A DNA stretch of 64,000 bases from Pseudomonas sp. MIACH (GCF_001269925.1 NZ_LHVO01000064.1:105055-169054), one strand, 5' to 3'; positions 27,101 to 35,244 are shown, counted from the stretch's first letter. The notes: a model not told the origin generated them from the sequence alone. Numbers and translations are program-made.

Positions 27101-27817
27101 TCAAGCGCCGATGGCAATCAGGCTCAACAACTGCCCCTCATTCACCGCAAACTGCGCGGTAAGTTCCTTGCCGTGGCACCACTCGCTGGACAGGTCTGTG
27201 AGCAAGCGCAAGCGCACATACCCTGCCTCTGACCACTCCAGCACCTCGGCATGCTCAAAATAGAAGCGCTTCTGCACGATCGGGTAGAGCGCCTTGAACA
27301 CGCTCTCCTTGACCGAAAACGTCAGTGTCACCAGCAAGGCGATCTGCTCTCGCGGCACATCAGCCATACGCTGCAGCTCTTGCGCCGTCAGAATTTCCCC
27401 GGCCAGACGCTCTGCCCGTTCCAGGCTCAGTACGTTCTCCAGGTCCATCCCCAACCCGCGCCATTGCGCCTTGTGCCCGACAATCGCGGCGGCATGTCCG
27501 GTGCTGTGGGTAATGGAACCGCTGATGTGGGCGGGCCACACCGGTGCGCGGTCTTCGCCGATCGCCGGGATGCAACTGGTGTGATCGAGCTGTTGCAGGG
27601 CCGCGCGCGCGCACAGGCGACCGGCGAGAAACTCGGCCTGACGCTTGGCCACCGAGCGCTGGATGCTCGCCGGTGGCGGCACGGCGCAGTGCTGGAAGTC
27701 GCCGGGGGCCAGCAATGCGGGGTCAAAGCGGGTGCTGAGAAACACCGTGCCCGGCAAGGGTTCGGGCAGCGGCCAATGGGCGTCGAGTGGGGTGCAGCAA
27801 GCGGGTAGGGGCGTCAT
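27101..27817 (-). CDS. pcpS: 4'-phosphopantetheinyl transferase (PcpS)
   Basis: Transfers the phosphopantetheine arm of CoA to carrier proteins. P. aeruginosa uses one broad-range enzyme, PcpS, for both fatty-acid ACP and siderophore synthetases. The 238-residue protein is of EntD/Sfp type: SGSITHSTGHAAAIVG, then GMDLENV holding the Mg2+ ligands Asp and Glu, and FSVKESVFKALYP with the third acidic ligand and the Lys. It presumably activates the ACP encoded at 46398 and peptide synthetases elsewhere. It stands alone, divergent from the phoPQ operon. Confidence 0.92.
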   Translation of the reverse strand: MTPLPACCTPLDAHWPLPEPLPGTVFLSTRFDPALLAPGDFQHCAVPPPASIQRSVAKRQAEFLAGRLCARAALQQLDHTSCIPAIGEDRAPVWPAHISGSITHSTGHAAAIVGHKAQWRGLGMDLENVLSLERAERLAGEILTAQELQRMADVPREQIALLVTLTFSVKESVFKALYPIVQKRFYFEHAEVLEWSEAGYVRLRLLTDLSSEWCHGKELTAQFAVNEGQLLSLIAIGA

Positions 27818-27863
27818 GGGCGGTATTTTGCCGAGTTGAGGAGCAAGAGGATAGCCCGCCGTG

Positions 27864-27919
27864 GTTCAGGTGAGGTTCAGAGCCTGTTCAGGGGGAGTTC
27901 AGGGGCGCCTGCGTAGTCT
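27864..27919 (+). promoter_or_regulatory. Four 11-bp-phased GTTCAG repeats with -10: PhoP-type promoter
   Basis: GTTCAG occurs at 27864, 27875, 27886 and 27897, each exactly 11 bp after the last. A -10-like TAGTCT follows at 27914-27919, 11 bp after the final repeat. Direct hexamers at 11-bp pitch with a -10 about 11-12 bp downstream is the layout of PhoP boxes, in which the box replaces the -35. No conventional -35 is present. Confidence 0.75.
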
Positions 27920-27952
27920 GGCCTCACAGCCAAACGCGTATGAGGTAGCACC

Positions 27953-28261
27953 ATGACTGCGATCAAAAAGCTGATGTTGGCGTTAACCATGCTCAGTGCC
28001 ACCGCAGGGGTTCAGGCCTCCGATGGTGCCTTTGCCGCATTCGGTCGTGAGAAAACCAAGAAATCCAGCATCTTGATGCAGCGTGTCAGTATCGAAGACG
28101 CGGGCAGTCAGCCCACGCCCTGGGGTCAGTCCCTTGGCTTGGCCGCCCCGCAGCCGAGCTATCGCGCCGGCTATGAACACCTGACCGGCCAGTTCAATGG
28201 CATTAAACTGCGCCCGCAAGACCTGCAGGGCCGCTATGATATCCCTCTGTCGGACAGTTGA
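27953..28261 (+). CDS. Small periplasmic protein leading the phoPQ operon
   Basis: A 102-residue protein with a clean Sec signal peptide, MTAIKKLMLALTMLSATAGV, cut after QA-S. The mature part has no further hydrophobic segment and no Cys; it is rich in Gln, Gly and Pro (SQPTPWGQSLGLAAPQPSYRAGYEHL). I do not recognise the family. Its stop is 18 bp before phoP, so it is the first gene of the operon behind the PhoP-type repeats. In P. aeruginosa this place is taken by the 200-residue outer-membrane protein OprH, which it does not resemble. A role in envelope stress or in sensor control is possible but unproven. Confidence 0.8.
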   Translation: MTAIKKLMLALTMLSATAGVQASDGAFAAFGREKTKKSSILMQRVSIEDAGSQPTPWGQSLGLAAPQPSYRAGYEHLTGQFNGIKLRPQDLQGRYDIPLSDS

Positions 28262-28279
28262 TTTGCTTTGGAGAGCCTT

Positions 28280-28957
28280 ATGAAATTGCTGGTGGTGGAA
28301 GATGAGGCGCTGCTGCGTCATCACCTGTTTACCCGCCTGACCGACAGCGGCCACGTGGTCGAGGCCGTGGCCAATGCCGAAGAGGCCCTGTACCAGACCG
28401 GTCAATTCAACCATGACCTGGCGATCATCGACCTGGGCCTGCCCGGCATGGGCGGCCTGGACCTGATCCGCCAACTGCGCAGCCAGGCCAAGACCTTTCC
28501 GATCCTGATCCTCACCGCGCGTGGCAACTGGCAGGACAAGGTCGAAGGCCTGGCCGCCGGTGCCGACGACTACGTGGTCAAGCCGTTCCAGTTCGAAGAG
28601 CTGGAGGCGCGGATGAACGCCTTGCTGCGCCGCTCCAGCGGCTTTACCCAGTCGACCATCGTCGCCGGCCCCTTGCTGCTCGATCTCAACCGCAAGCAAG
28701 CGTCTCTCGACGAACAGCCTCTGGCATTGACCGCCTATGAATACCGCATCCTCGAATACCTGATGCGCCATCACCAGCAGGTGGTCGCCAAGGACCGCTT
28801 GATGGAGCAGCTCTACCCCGACGACGACGAGCGTGATCCGAATGTCATCGAAGTCCTGGTCGGTCGACTGCGCCGTAAATTGGAAGGCCCGGCCGGGTTC
28901 AAGCCGATCGACACCGTGCGCGGCCTGGGTTACCTGTTCAATGAGCGCTGCCGTTGA
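28280..28957 (+). CDS. phoP: Response regulator PhoP
   Basis: Mg2+ and cationic-peptide responsive regulator of 225 residues, the length I recall for P. aeruginosa PhoP. The receiver has VVEDEALLRHHL, phospho-acceptor Asp in AIIDLGLPGMGGL, Thr in ILTARGNWQDKVEGL and Lys in YVVKPFQFEEL. The DNA-binding domain has LTAYEYRILEYLMRHHQQVV and VEVLVGRLRRKL-type helices. The ATG at 28280 has GGAGAG upstream; the ATG at 28268 overlaps it. It overlaps phoQ by 4 nt (TTGA). Confidence 0.93.
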   Translation: MKLLVVEDEALLRHHLFTRLTDSGHVVEAVANAEEALYQTGQFNHDLAIIDLGLPGMGGLDLIRQLRSQAKTFPILILTARGNWQDKVEGLAAGADDYVVKPFQFEELEARMNALLRRSSGFTQSTIVAGPLLLDLNRKQASLDEQPLALTAYEYRILEYLMRHHQQVVAKDRLMEQLYPDDDERDPNVIEVLVGRLRRKLEGPAGFKPIDTVRGLGYLFNERCR

Positions 28958-30300
28958 TCCGCTCGCTACGTGTGCGCTTGATGCTCGCGGCTGCCACCCT
29001 GGCCGTGCTGTTTATGCTGGGCCTGTTGCCCGCCATGCAGGGCGCGTTCAGCCTGGCACTGCAAGATTCCATCGAGCAGCGCCTGGCGTCGGACGTCACC
29101 ACGCTGATCTCCGCGGCGCGGGTGGAAAACAATCGCCTGCTGATGCCGGCGCAATTGCCGGATGAGCGTTTCAACCTCGCCGATAGCCGCTTGCTCGGCT
29201 ATATCTACGACCGTGAAGGCCACCTGGTATGGCGCTCGCGGGCAACCCGCGACGAAAACATCAACTACAAGCCGCGCTATGACGGGCGCGGCAACGAGTT
29301 TGCGCGGATTCGCGAGGCCGACGGCCAGGAGTTCTTCGTCTACGACGTCGAGGTCAAGCTGCTCGGCGGCAAGAGCGCGGCGTTCAGTATCGTGGCCCTG
29401 CAACCGGTGCGCGAATACCAACTGACCCTTGAAGGCCTGCGCGAAAACCTCTACCTGGGTTTCGGCGCGGCATTGCTGGTGCTGCTGACCTTGCTGTGGT
29501 TGGGCCTGACCTGGGGCCTGCAAGCCCTGCGGCGATTGAGCCAGGAGCTTGACCAGATCGAAGGCGGCACCCGTGAAAGCCTCTCCGAACAACACCCGCG
29601 CGAATTGCTGCGGCTCACGGGCTCCCTGAACCGCCTGCTGCACAGCGAGCGCGAGCAGCGGGCGCGTTACCGCGACTCCCTCGATGACCTGGCCCACAGC
29701 CTGAAAACACCGCTGGCTGTGTTGCAAAGCGTGAGCGAAGACATGGCGCAGCGCCCGGAAGACCGCGATCAGGCCTGGGTGCTGCAATCCCAGATCGAGC
29801 GCATGAGCCAGCAGATCAGCTATCAGTTGCAGCGTGCTAGCTTGCGCAAAAGCGGTCTGGTACGCCATCAGGTGCGCCTGGAGCCGGTCCTGCAAAGCCT
29901 GTGCGATACGCTGGACAAGGTCTACCGCGACAAGCGCGTCACAGTGGTCCTTGAATTACCGGACGCCTGCGATGTGCCGATCGAGAAGGGCGCCCTGCTC
30001 GAATTGCTCGGCAATCTGCTGGAAAACGCCTATCGGCTGTGCCTGAGCGAAGTGCGCATCAGCCTGGTGGAAAATCTTGAGGGCATCGAATTGTGCATCG
30101 AAGATGACGGCCCTGGAGTACCGCCGGACCAGCGTGCACGGATTCTGCAACGGGGCGAGCGCTTGGACCGCCAGCACCCGGGGCAGGGGATCGGGTTGGC
30201 GGTGGTCAAGGACATCATCGAAAGCTACGGCGCACGACTGACCCTGGGGGATTCACCGCTGGGTGGCGCGGCGTTCAAGATTCACTTTCCGTCAGTGTGA
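28954..30300 (+). CDS. phoQ: Sensor histidine kinase PhoQ
   Basis: Inner-membrane sensor for low Mg2+ and antimicrobial peptides; exactly 448 residues, as in P. aeruginosa. It has helix 1 (LMLAAATLAVLFMLGLLPAM), a periplasmic PAS-like domain (about 30-160), helix 2 (LGFGAALLVLLTLLWLGLTW), HAMP and HisKA with LDDLAHSLKTPLAVLQS. ATPase boxes are LLGNLLENAYRLC, IEDDGPGVP and GQGIGLAVV. The start is TTG (28954). I do not see a long acidic cluster like that of the enteric sensor domain, as expected for the Pseudomonas type. Confidence 0.93.
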   Translation: MIRSLRVRLMLAAATLAVLFMLGLLPAMQGAFSLALQDSIEQRLASDVTTLISAARVENNRLLMPAQLPDERFNLADSRLLGYIYDREGHLVWRSRATRDENINYKPRYDGRGNEFARIREADGQEFFVYDVEVKLLGGKSAAFSIVALQPVREYQLTLEGLRENLYLGFGAALLVLLTLLWLGLTWGLQALRRLSQELDQIEGGTRESLSEQHPRELLRLTGSLNRLLHSEREQRARYRDSLDDLAHSLKTPLAVLQSVSEDMAQRPEDRDQAWVLQSQIERMSQQISYQLQRASLRKSGLVRHQVRLEPVLQSLCDTLDKVYRDKRVTVVLELPDACDVPIEKGALLELLGNLLENAYRLCLSEVRISLVENLEGIELCIEDDGPGVPPDQRARILQRGERLDRQHPGQGIGLAVVKDIIESYGARLTLGDSPLGGAAFKIHFPSV

Positions 30301-30321
30301 TCTTTAGTGGCTGGGCTGGCC

Positions 30322-30417
30322 CTATCGGGGGCAAGCCCCCTCCCACCTTTGACTGTGTTCACAAAGTTTGATGTGTGAATAAATTCAAAATGTGGGAGGG
30401 GGCTTGCCCCCGATGAG
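30322..30417. repeat. REP pair after phoQ, opposite arrangement
   Basis: Here the unit facing outwards comes first (ATCGGGGGCAAGCCCC, then the mirror TGTGGGAGGGGGCTTGC), so the pair is inside-out compared with those at 853 and 61596. It lies between convergent phoQ and the AraC-type gene. Confidence 0.88.
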
Positions 30418-30438
30418 GCCCTCACAAACGACGCAGCG

Positions 30439-31437
30439 CTAACTCTCCTGTGCCCGATACGCCCCCGGCGTCAGCCCTGTCCACTTCTTGAACGCCCGAT
30501 GAAACGCCGACGGTTCGGAGAACCCCAACTGCTCGGCGATCTCCTGCAACGACAAATCCGCCCGTCCCAGGTGGTAGATGGCGATGTCCCGCCGCAACTC
30601 ATCCTTGAGTGCCTGAAAGCTGGTGCCTTCCTCGCGCAAATGTCTGCGCAGGGTCTGCGGGCTGACGTGCAGGTGCTGGGCGACGGCTTCCAGGTCGGGC
30701 CACGGCGTGCGGTCACGGCTCAACAAGCGTCGCAGTTGGCTGCTCAAACTGTCGCCTTCATCCGGGCGTGACAGCAGGTCGGCGGGGGAACGCTCAAGGA
30801 AATGCTTGAGGGTGCGCTCGTCCTGCAACAGCGGCAGGCTCAGGTAGCGGGCGGGAAACACCAGGCTACTGTTGGGGGCACCGAACACCAGGGTGCAGGG
30901 AAACAGCAGGTCATATTCAGCGGCGTGCGCCGGCATCGGGTAGCTGAACGTGGCCTGGTGCAAACGAATGCGCTGGCCGATCAGCCAACTGCCCAGGCGG
31001 TGCCAGATCACCAGCAGGCATTCGCTGAGGAAGTGATCCGGGTCCCACAGCTGAGAATCATCCAGGCTCAAGCGGGCCATTTCGCCTTCTCGTGTCAGCT
31101 GCCAGCGCGGGCCTTGTGGGAATAGGCTATAAAATAATAAGCCGCGCTCCAGAGCCTTCTCCAGCGTGCGGCAGTGGATCAGCGCATGGCACATCATGGC
31201 GAAGGTGCCGCGTTTGCTAGGGCCCTCGGCGAAGCCCAGGTATTCATCGTCCAGAGCCAGCCAGAGCATTTGCAACAGCCGGGTAAATTGCTCGGGCGCA
31301 ATGCGGGCGCGGGGTTCGCTCAACAGTTCCGGGGTGATGCCCAGCTGTTGCAGCAGGCCCGAATAGTCGTAACCGGCCTGACGCGCACCGCCGAGGGCTG
31401 CCCGGGCGTAATGACTGGCGATGGTACGTTCACGCAT
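30439..31437 (-). CDS. AraC-family transcription regulator
   Basis: A 332-residue regulator with an N-terminal Arabinose_bd-type domain (about 20-200, PF12625-like: GYDYSGLLQQLGITPELL) and a C-terminal pair of helix-turn-helix motifs (240-330) with DLSLQEIAEQLGFSEPSAFHRAFKKWTGLTPGAYR. The start at MRERTIASHY (31437) has GAGGG seven bases upstream; the longer frame to 31509 would overlap the dyads in the divergent control region. It diverges from dctA. The ligand and targets are unknown; regulators of this type often control nearby catabolic genes. Confidence 0.88.
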   Translation of the reverse strand: MRERTIASHYARAALGGARQAGYDYSGLLQQLGITPELLSEPRARIAPEQFTRLLQMLWLALDDEYLGFAEGPSKRGTFAMMCHALIHCRTLEKALERGLLFYSLFPQGPRWQLTREGEMARLSLDDSQLWDPDHFLSECLLVIWHRLGSWLIGQRIRLHQATFSYPMPAHAAEYDLLFPCTLVFGAPNSSLVFPARYLSLPLLQDERTLKHFLERSPADLLSRPDEGDSLSSQLRRLLSRDRTPWPDLEAVAQHLHVSPQTLRRHLREEGTSFQALKDELRRDIAIYHLGRADLSLQEIAEQLGFSEPSAFHRAFKKWTGLTPGAYRAQES

Positions 31438-31493
31438 ACGGGGCCCTCGTCCATGGAAGGGCGGATGGTAGTCATCACTTGGCAGGGCGACAA

Positions 31494-31548
31494 GGCGGAT
31501 ATCCGCCAAATTGTAGGACGGGATTGGACAGTGCGGCGGAAATCCGCC
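31494..31548. promoter_or_regulatory. Tandem dyads upstream of dctA, candidate DctD activator sites
   Basis: GGCGGATATCCGCC (31494-31507, perfect) and GGCGGAAATCCGCC (31535-31548, near-perfect) lie 41 bp apart centre to centre, about four helical turns. They are roughly 150 and 110 bp before the predicted sigma54 start. The core GCGGAAATCCGC resembles the rhizobial DctD sites I remember. Alternatively they may bind the divergent AraC-type regulator. Confidence 0.6.
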
Positions 31549-31625
31549 AGCTGACTTGGCACTTTGGAGGGTGCTTTAAAATCCGTAGCCCTGATGTCTT
31601 AAGGCCCTCAGGGGTTTTCAGCAAA

Positions 31626-31641
31626 GTGGCACGGCGTTTGC
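31626..31641 (+). promoter_or_regulatory. Sigma54 promoter of dctA
   Basis: GTGGCACGGCGTTTGC has TGGCAC-N5-TTGC with exactly 10 bp between GG and GC, a near-perfect -24/-12 promoter. In the leader after it lie a CA-rich AACAACAA (31683-31690), a CCCTCC/GGAGGG hairpin (31693-31710) and a third, degenerate dyad GGCGGATATTTGCC (31737-31750). Confidence 0.85.
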
Positions 31642-31776
31642 GATAAGGATTACAGCGCAGGCCTGGTCCTACAGGTCTCGCAAACAACAAATCCCTCCAG
31701 TGCAGGAGGGTTCGCAATTCAAGTGTCGTGGGCAATGGCGGATATTTGCCACACGGGACGATTGAGGAACTTTGCA

Positions 31777-33108
31777 ATGACGACTCGTCAGCCAATCTAC
31801 AAATCCCTGTATTTCCAGGTGATCGTTGCAATCGTTATCGGTATTTTGCTCGGTCACTTCTACCCGCAGACCGGTGTGGCGCTCAAGCCACTGGGTGACG
31901 GCTTTATCAAGCTGATCAAAATGGTCATTGCCCCGATTATCTTCTGCACCGTAGTCAGCGGCATCGCTGGCATGCAAAGCATGAAATCGGTCGGCAAAAC
32001 CGGCGGCTACGCGCTGCTGTACTTCGAAATCGTGTCGACCATCGCACTGCTGATCGGCCTGATCGTGGTGAACGTCGTGCAACCGGGCGCCGGCATGCAC
32101 ATCGACGTGGCAACCCTGGACGCCTCCAAAGTCGCTGCCTATGTGACTGCCGGTGCCGACCAGAGCATCGTTGGCTTCCTGCTTAACGTGATCCCGAACA
32201 CCATCGTCGGCGCCTTCGCCAACGGCGACATCCTGCAAGTGCTGATGTTCTCGGTGATCTTCGGTTTCGCCCTGCATCGCCTGGGTGCCTACGGCAAGCC
32301 GGTGCTGGACTTCATTGATCGCTTCGCCCACGTGATGTTCAACATCATCAACATGATCATGAAGCTCGCGCCAATCGGTGCCCTGGGCGCCATGGCGTTC
32401 ACCATCGGTGCCTACGGTGTAGGTTCCCTGGTGCAGTTGGGCCAGCTGATGATCTGCTTCTACATCACGTGCCTGCTGTTCGTGCTGGTGGTGCTGGGTG
32501 GTATCTGCCGCGCTCACGGTTTCAGTGTCCTGAAACTGATCCGCTACATCCGTGAAGAGCTGCTGATCGTTCTGGGTACGTCTTCCTCCGAATCCGCATT
32601 GCCACGCATGCTGATCAAGATGGAGCGTCTGGGTGCGAAGAAATCCGTCGTAGGCCTGGTGATTCCGACCGGCTACTCGTTCAACCTCGACGGTACCTCG
32701 ATCTACCTGACCATGGCTGCTGTGTTCATCGCCCAGGCGACTGACACCCACATGGACATCACCCACCAGATCACCCTGCTGCTGGTGCTGCTGCTGTCCT
32801 CCAAAGGCGCTGCCGGCGTGACTGGTAGTGGCTTTATCGTACTGGCTGCCACCTTGTCGGCTGTCGGCCACCTGCCGGTTGCCGGCCTGGCGCTGATCCT
32901 GGGTATCGACCGCTTCATGTCCGAAGCCCGCGCACTGACCAACCTGGTCGGTAACGCCGTTGCCACCCTCGTTGTGGCCAAGTGGGTCAAGGAACTGGAC
33001 ACCGATCAACTGCAAAGCGAGTTGGCTTCCGGTGGTCGCGGTATCTCCGACACCCGTGAAGAAGATGACCTGGGCGTGGCCGAAGGCCCTGCACCGGTGA
33101 TCAAGTAA
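31777..33108 (+). CDS. dctA: C4-dicarboxylate transporter DctA
   Basis: Inner-membrane symporter for succinate, fumarate and malate, of the DAACS family. The 443-residue protein has about eight membrane spans plus re-entrant loops. Family marks are KPLGDGFIKLIKMVIAPIIFCTVVSGI near the N-terminus, the serine-rich hairpin LGTSSSESALPRM, and the SFNLDGTSIYLTMA and AGVTGSGFIVLAATL substrate-binding loops. The ATG at 31777 has GAGGA upstream. A sigma54 promoter and tandem dyads fit control by the DctB/DctD system. It is monocistronic. Confidence 0.97.
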   Translation: MTTRQPIYKSLYFQVIVAIVIGILLGHFYPQTGVALKPLGDGFIKLIKMVIAPIIFCTVVSGIAGMQSMKSVGKTGGYALLYFEIVSTIALLIGLIVVNVVQPGAGMHIDVATLDASKVAAYVTAGADQSIVGFLLNVIPNTIVGAFANGDILQVLMFSVIFGFALHRLGAYGKPVLDFIDRFAHVMFNIINMIMKLAPIGALGAMAFTIGAYGVGSLVQLGQLMICFYITCLLFVLVVLGGICRAHGFSVLKLIRYIREELLIVLGTSSSESALPRMLIKMERLGAKKSVVGLVIPTGYSFNLDGTSIYLTMAAVFIAQATDTHMDITHQITLLLVLLLSSKGAAGVTGSGFIVLAATLSAVGHLPVAGLALILGIDRFMSEARALTNLVGNAVATLVVAKWVKELDTDQLQSELASGGRGISDTREEDDLGVAEGPAPVIK

Positions 33109-33145
33109 GCCGCTGATGGCGTGAACCCACGCTGACAGCTATCCG

Positions 33146-33174
33146 CAAACGCCCCGACTGGTTCGGGGCGTTTG
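33146..33174 (+). terminator. Terminator of dctA
   Basis: CAAACGCCCCGA pairs with TCGGGGCGTTTG, a perfect 12-bp stem with a 5-nt loop. The T tract is weak (GTTTG). Confidence 0.75.
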
Positions 33175-33279
33175 CGTTTGTGTGGGATTACTTTTTTGCA
33201 ATATTTTCACTTAGAGTCATCTACTCGATGAAATTCGCGCCACGTGGCAGGTTCCAAACGCAGACTGGCAGGAGGATTT

Positions 33280-34266
33280 ATGGACAGTGTTGATTTGAAT
33301 GTCCTGCGCAGCGTGCTCGAATGGCGCCGCGCGGGGCAGCAGGTGGTGTTGTATAGCGTGGTCCAGACCTGGGGCAGTGCGCCGCGTCCACCGGGCGCGA
33401 TGTTGGCCTTGCGTGGCGACGGCGTGGTCATTGGGTCGGTATCCGGCGGTTGCATTGAGGACGACTTGATCGCCCGCTTGCAGGATGGCCGTCTGGCGCA
33501 TGACGGGCCGCCGGTGCAGTTGGTGACGTACGGCGTGACTCGCGACGAGGCCGCGCGTTTCGGCTTGCCGTGTGGCGGCACGCTGCGCCTCACTGAAGAG
33601 CGCGTGGACGATTGGGCCTGGGTAGCGGAGTTGCTCGCACGCTGTGAGGCCCATGAAATTGTCGCGCGCGAACTGGACCTTGCCACGGGTCACGTGAGCC
33701 TGAGCGCGGCGAGTAAGACTGATGTCGTCACATTTGATGGTGAGCGCCTGCGGGCCATCTACGGCCCGCGCTGGCGCCTGTTATTGATCGGCGCCGGGCA
33801 GTTGTCACGCTACGTGGCGGAGATGGCGCGCTTGCTGGATTTCGAAGTGCTGATCTGCGACCCGCGCCAAGAGTTTGTCTACGGCTGGGAGGCGCAGCAC
33901 GGCCGCTTCGTGCCGGGCATGCCTGATGAGGCAGTGCTGAACATCCAGACCGACGAGCGTACGGCAATTGTCTGCCTGACCCATGATCCGCGCCTCGACG
34001 ATATGGCCTTGCTGACGGCACTGAACTCCAGTGCCTTCTACATTGGCGCGCTGGGTTCGCGGGTCAATAGCCAGAAGCGTCGCGAGGATCTGGCGGCGCT
34101 GGGCTTATCGGCACAGGCCATTGCGCGTTTGCATGGGCCGATTGGTTTGCATATCGGTAGCCATACGCCGGCGGAGATCGCCTTGTCGTTGATGGCGGAA
34201 ATTGTCGCGATCAAGAACGGCGTGGCGCCGATGCAGAAAAAGCCCCTGCCGGTGGTTGCTGAGTAA
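33280..34266 (+). CDS. XdhC-family molybdenum cofactor chaperone
   Basis: XdhC proteins bind and sulfurate or insert molybdenum cofactor for xanthine dehydrogenase-type enzymes. The 328-residue protein has the XdhC/CoxI N-terminal domain (TWGSAPRPPGAMLAL; SVSGGCIEDDLIARL; FGLPCGGTLRL) and the C-terminal Rossmann part (RLLLIGAGQLSRYVAEMARLLDFEVLICDPR; IGALGSRVNSQKRREDL). The ATG at 33280 follows a perfect GGAGG. The stop overlaps the next gene's start (TAATG). No hydroxylase genes lie nearby. Confidence 0.9.
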   Translation: MDSVDLNVLRSVLEWRRAGQQVVLYSVVQTWGSAPRPPGAMLALRGDGVVIGSVSGGCIEDDLIARLQDGRLAHDGPPVQLVTYGVTRDEAARFGLPCGGTLRLTEERVDDWAWVAELLARCEAHEIVARELDLATGHVSLSAASKTDVVTFDGERLRAIYGPRWRLLLIGAGQLSRYVAEMARLLDFEVLICDPRQEFVYGWEAQHGRFVPGMPDEAVLNIQTDERTAIVCLTHDPRLDDMALLTALNSSAFYIGALGSRVNSQKRREDLAALGLSAQAIARLHGPIGLHIGSHTPAEIALSLMAEIVAIKNGVAPMQKKPLPVVAE

Positions 34267-34892
34267 TGGTGACGGCGATTGTTTTGGCGGCGGGGCAGGG
34301 CAGCCGGTTCCGAGCCGAGGCGGGGGCTGACCAGGATAAATTGCTCGCCGATTGCGTGGGTCATGATGGCGTGACGCGGCCGGTGATCGAGCAGGTATTG
34401 GTGAATTTGCCGGATCGCCTGGTGGCGCGCTGGCTGGTGACCTCGCCGGATCGCACGGAGGTCATTCGGTTGGCCGAAGCGTATGGCTGCCAGGTCTTGC
34501 TGCTGCAGTCAGCCGGCATGGGTGAAAGCATCGCCGCAGCCGTAGCCGCCAGTGGCACGGCGGATGGCTGGTTGGTGGTGCTGGGGGATATGCCGTTTAT
34601 ACGGCCCTCCAGTATTGAGCGTGTGATAGAGGGCCTGGAAAGCATCAATGTGCTGGCGCACGCTGGACAATATGGACATCCGGTTGCCTTTGCGCGTTCG
34701 TTTGGTCCGGCGTTAATGGCGCTTAGCGGTGACCGTGGGGCAAAGCCGCTGTTTGCGTATGCCGTTGTAAGAGAGGTGCAGGTGGATGATCCTGGCGTGT
34801 TATGGGATGTGGATATACCCAGACAGCTGAGGTATGAGGATGCAAGTGGGGGTACAACTGTTGGCGACTGCTCTGACCTCGCATTGCGATAA
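34266..34892 (+). CDS. MobA/MocA-like nucleotidyltransferase
   Basis: Likely molybdenum cofactor cytidylyltransferase (MocA type), which makes the dinucleotide cofactor used by xanthine dehydrogenase-family enzymes. The 208-residue protein has the nucleotidyltransferase P-loop-like IVLAAGQGSRFRAEAGADQDKLL, SAGMGESIAAAV and VVLGDMPFIRPSSIERV, then GHPVAFARSF and the GDRGAKPLF segment. It is translationally coupled to the XdhC gene by a 1-nt overlap, consistent with one job: maturing a molybdenum hydroxylase encoded elsewhere. Confidence 0.86.
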   Translation: MVTAIVLAAGQGSRFRAEAGADQDKLLADCVGHDGVTRPVIEQVLVNLPDRLVARWLVTSPDRTEVIRLAEAYGCQVLLLQSAGMGESIAAAVAASGTADGWLVVLGDMPFIRPSSIERVIEGLESINVLAHAGQYGHPVAFARSFGPALMALSGDRGAKPLFAYAVVREVQVDDPGVLWDVDIPRQLRYEDASGGTTVGDCSDLALR

Positions 34893-34982
34893 CTCTGATG
34901 TCCGAAATTTACGGCTGTTTATTAAATGAGGTCGCTGTAGCAGTTCCGCTACGGTTCCTTAACGAAAATCAGAGTAGCGCTA

Positions 34983-35204
34983 ATGCTTAGAATTCAACCT
35001 TATGTCCCTACCCCTCCTGTTGTGCAGTCTTCTCCTGTCTCCGGCGTGACGGATCAGCCGAAAGCCGAGGTGAAAGCTGATGTGAAGCCTCAGGAGTCCA
35101 ATTCAGGAAAAAATAGGCCAGTATTCTCGAACGCTGCCGGGCAACAGCGGCTTGAGAACGCGGCAAATCGTTACGATAAGATGGCGGGCGGTATGGGTTG
35201 GTGA
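34983..35204 (+). CDS. Small hypothetical protein, 73 aa
   Basis: Reads MLRIQPYVPTPPVVQSSPVS then a Lys/Glu-rich stretch (KAEVKADVKPQESNSGKN) and a C-terminal part NAAGQQRLENAANRYDKMAG. No signal peptide or membrane segment; probably mostly disordered with one C-terminal helix. Codon use is more AT-rich than the neighbours. The upstream ribosome site is weak (AGAG). A strong bidirectional terminator follows. I do not recognise it; it could be a genus-specific small protein. Confidence 0.55.
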   Translation: MLRIQPYVPTPPVVQSSPVSGVTDQPKAEVKADVKPQESNSGKNRPVFSNAAGQQRLENAANRYDKMAGGMGW

Positions 35205-35244
35205 AGACATTGCACAAGTGATGGATCGGTTTTTCCGCTTGAAT

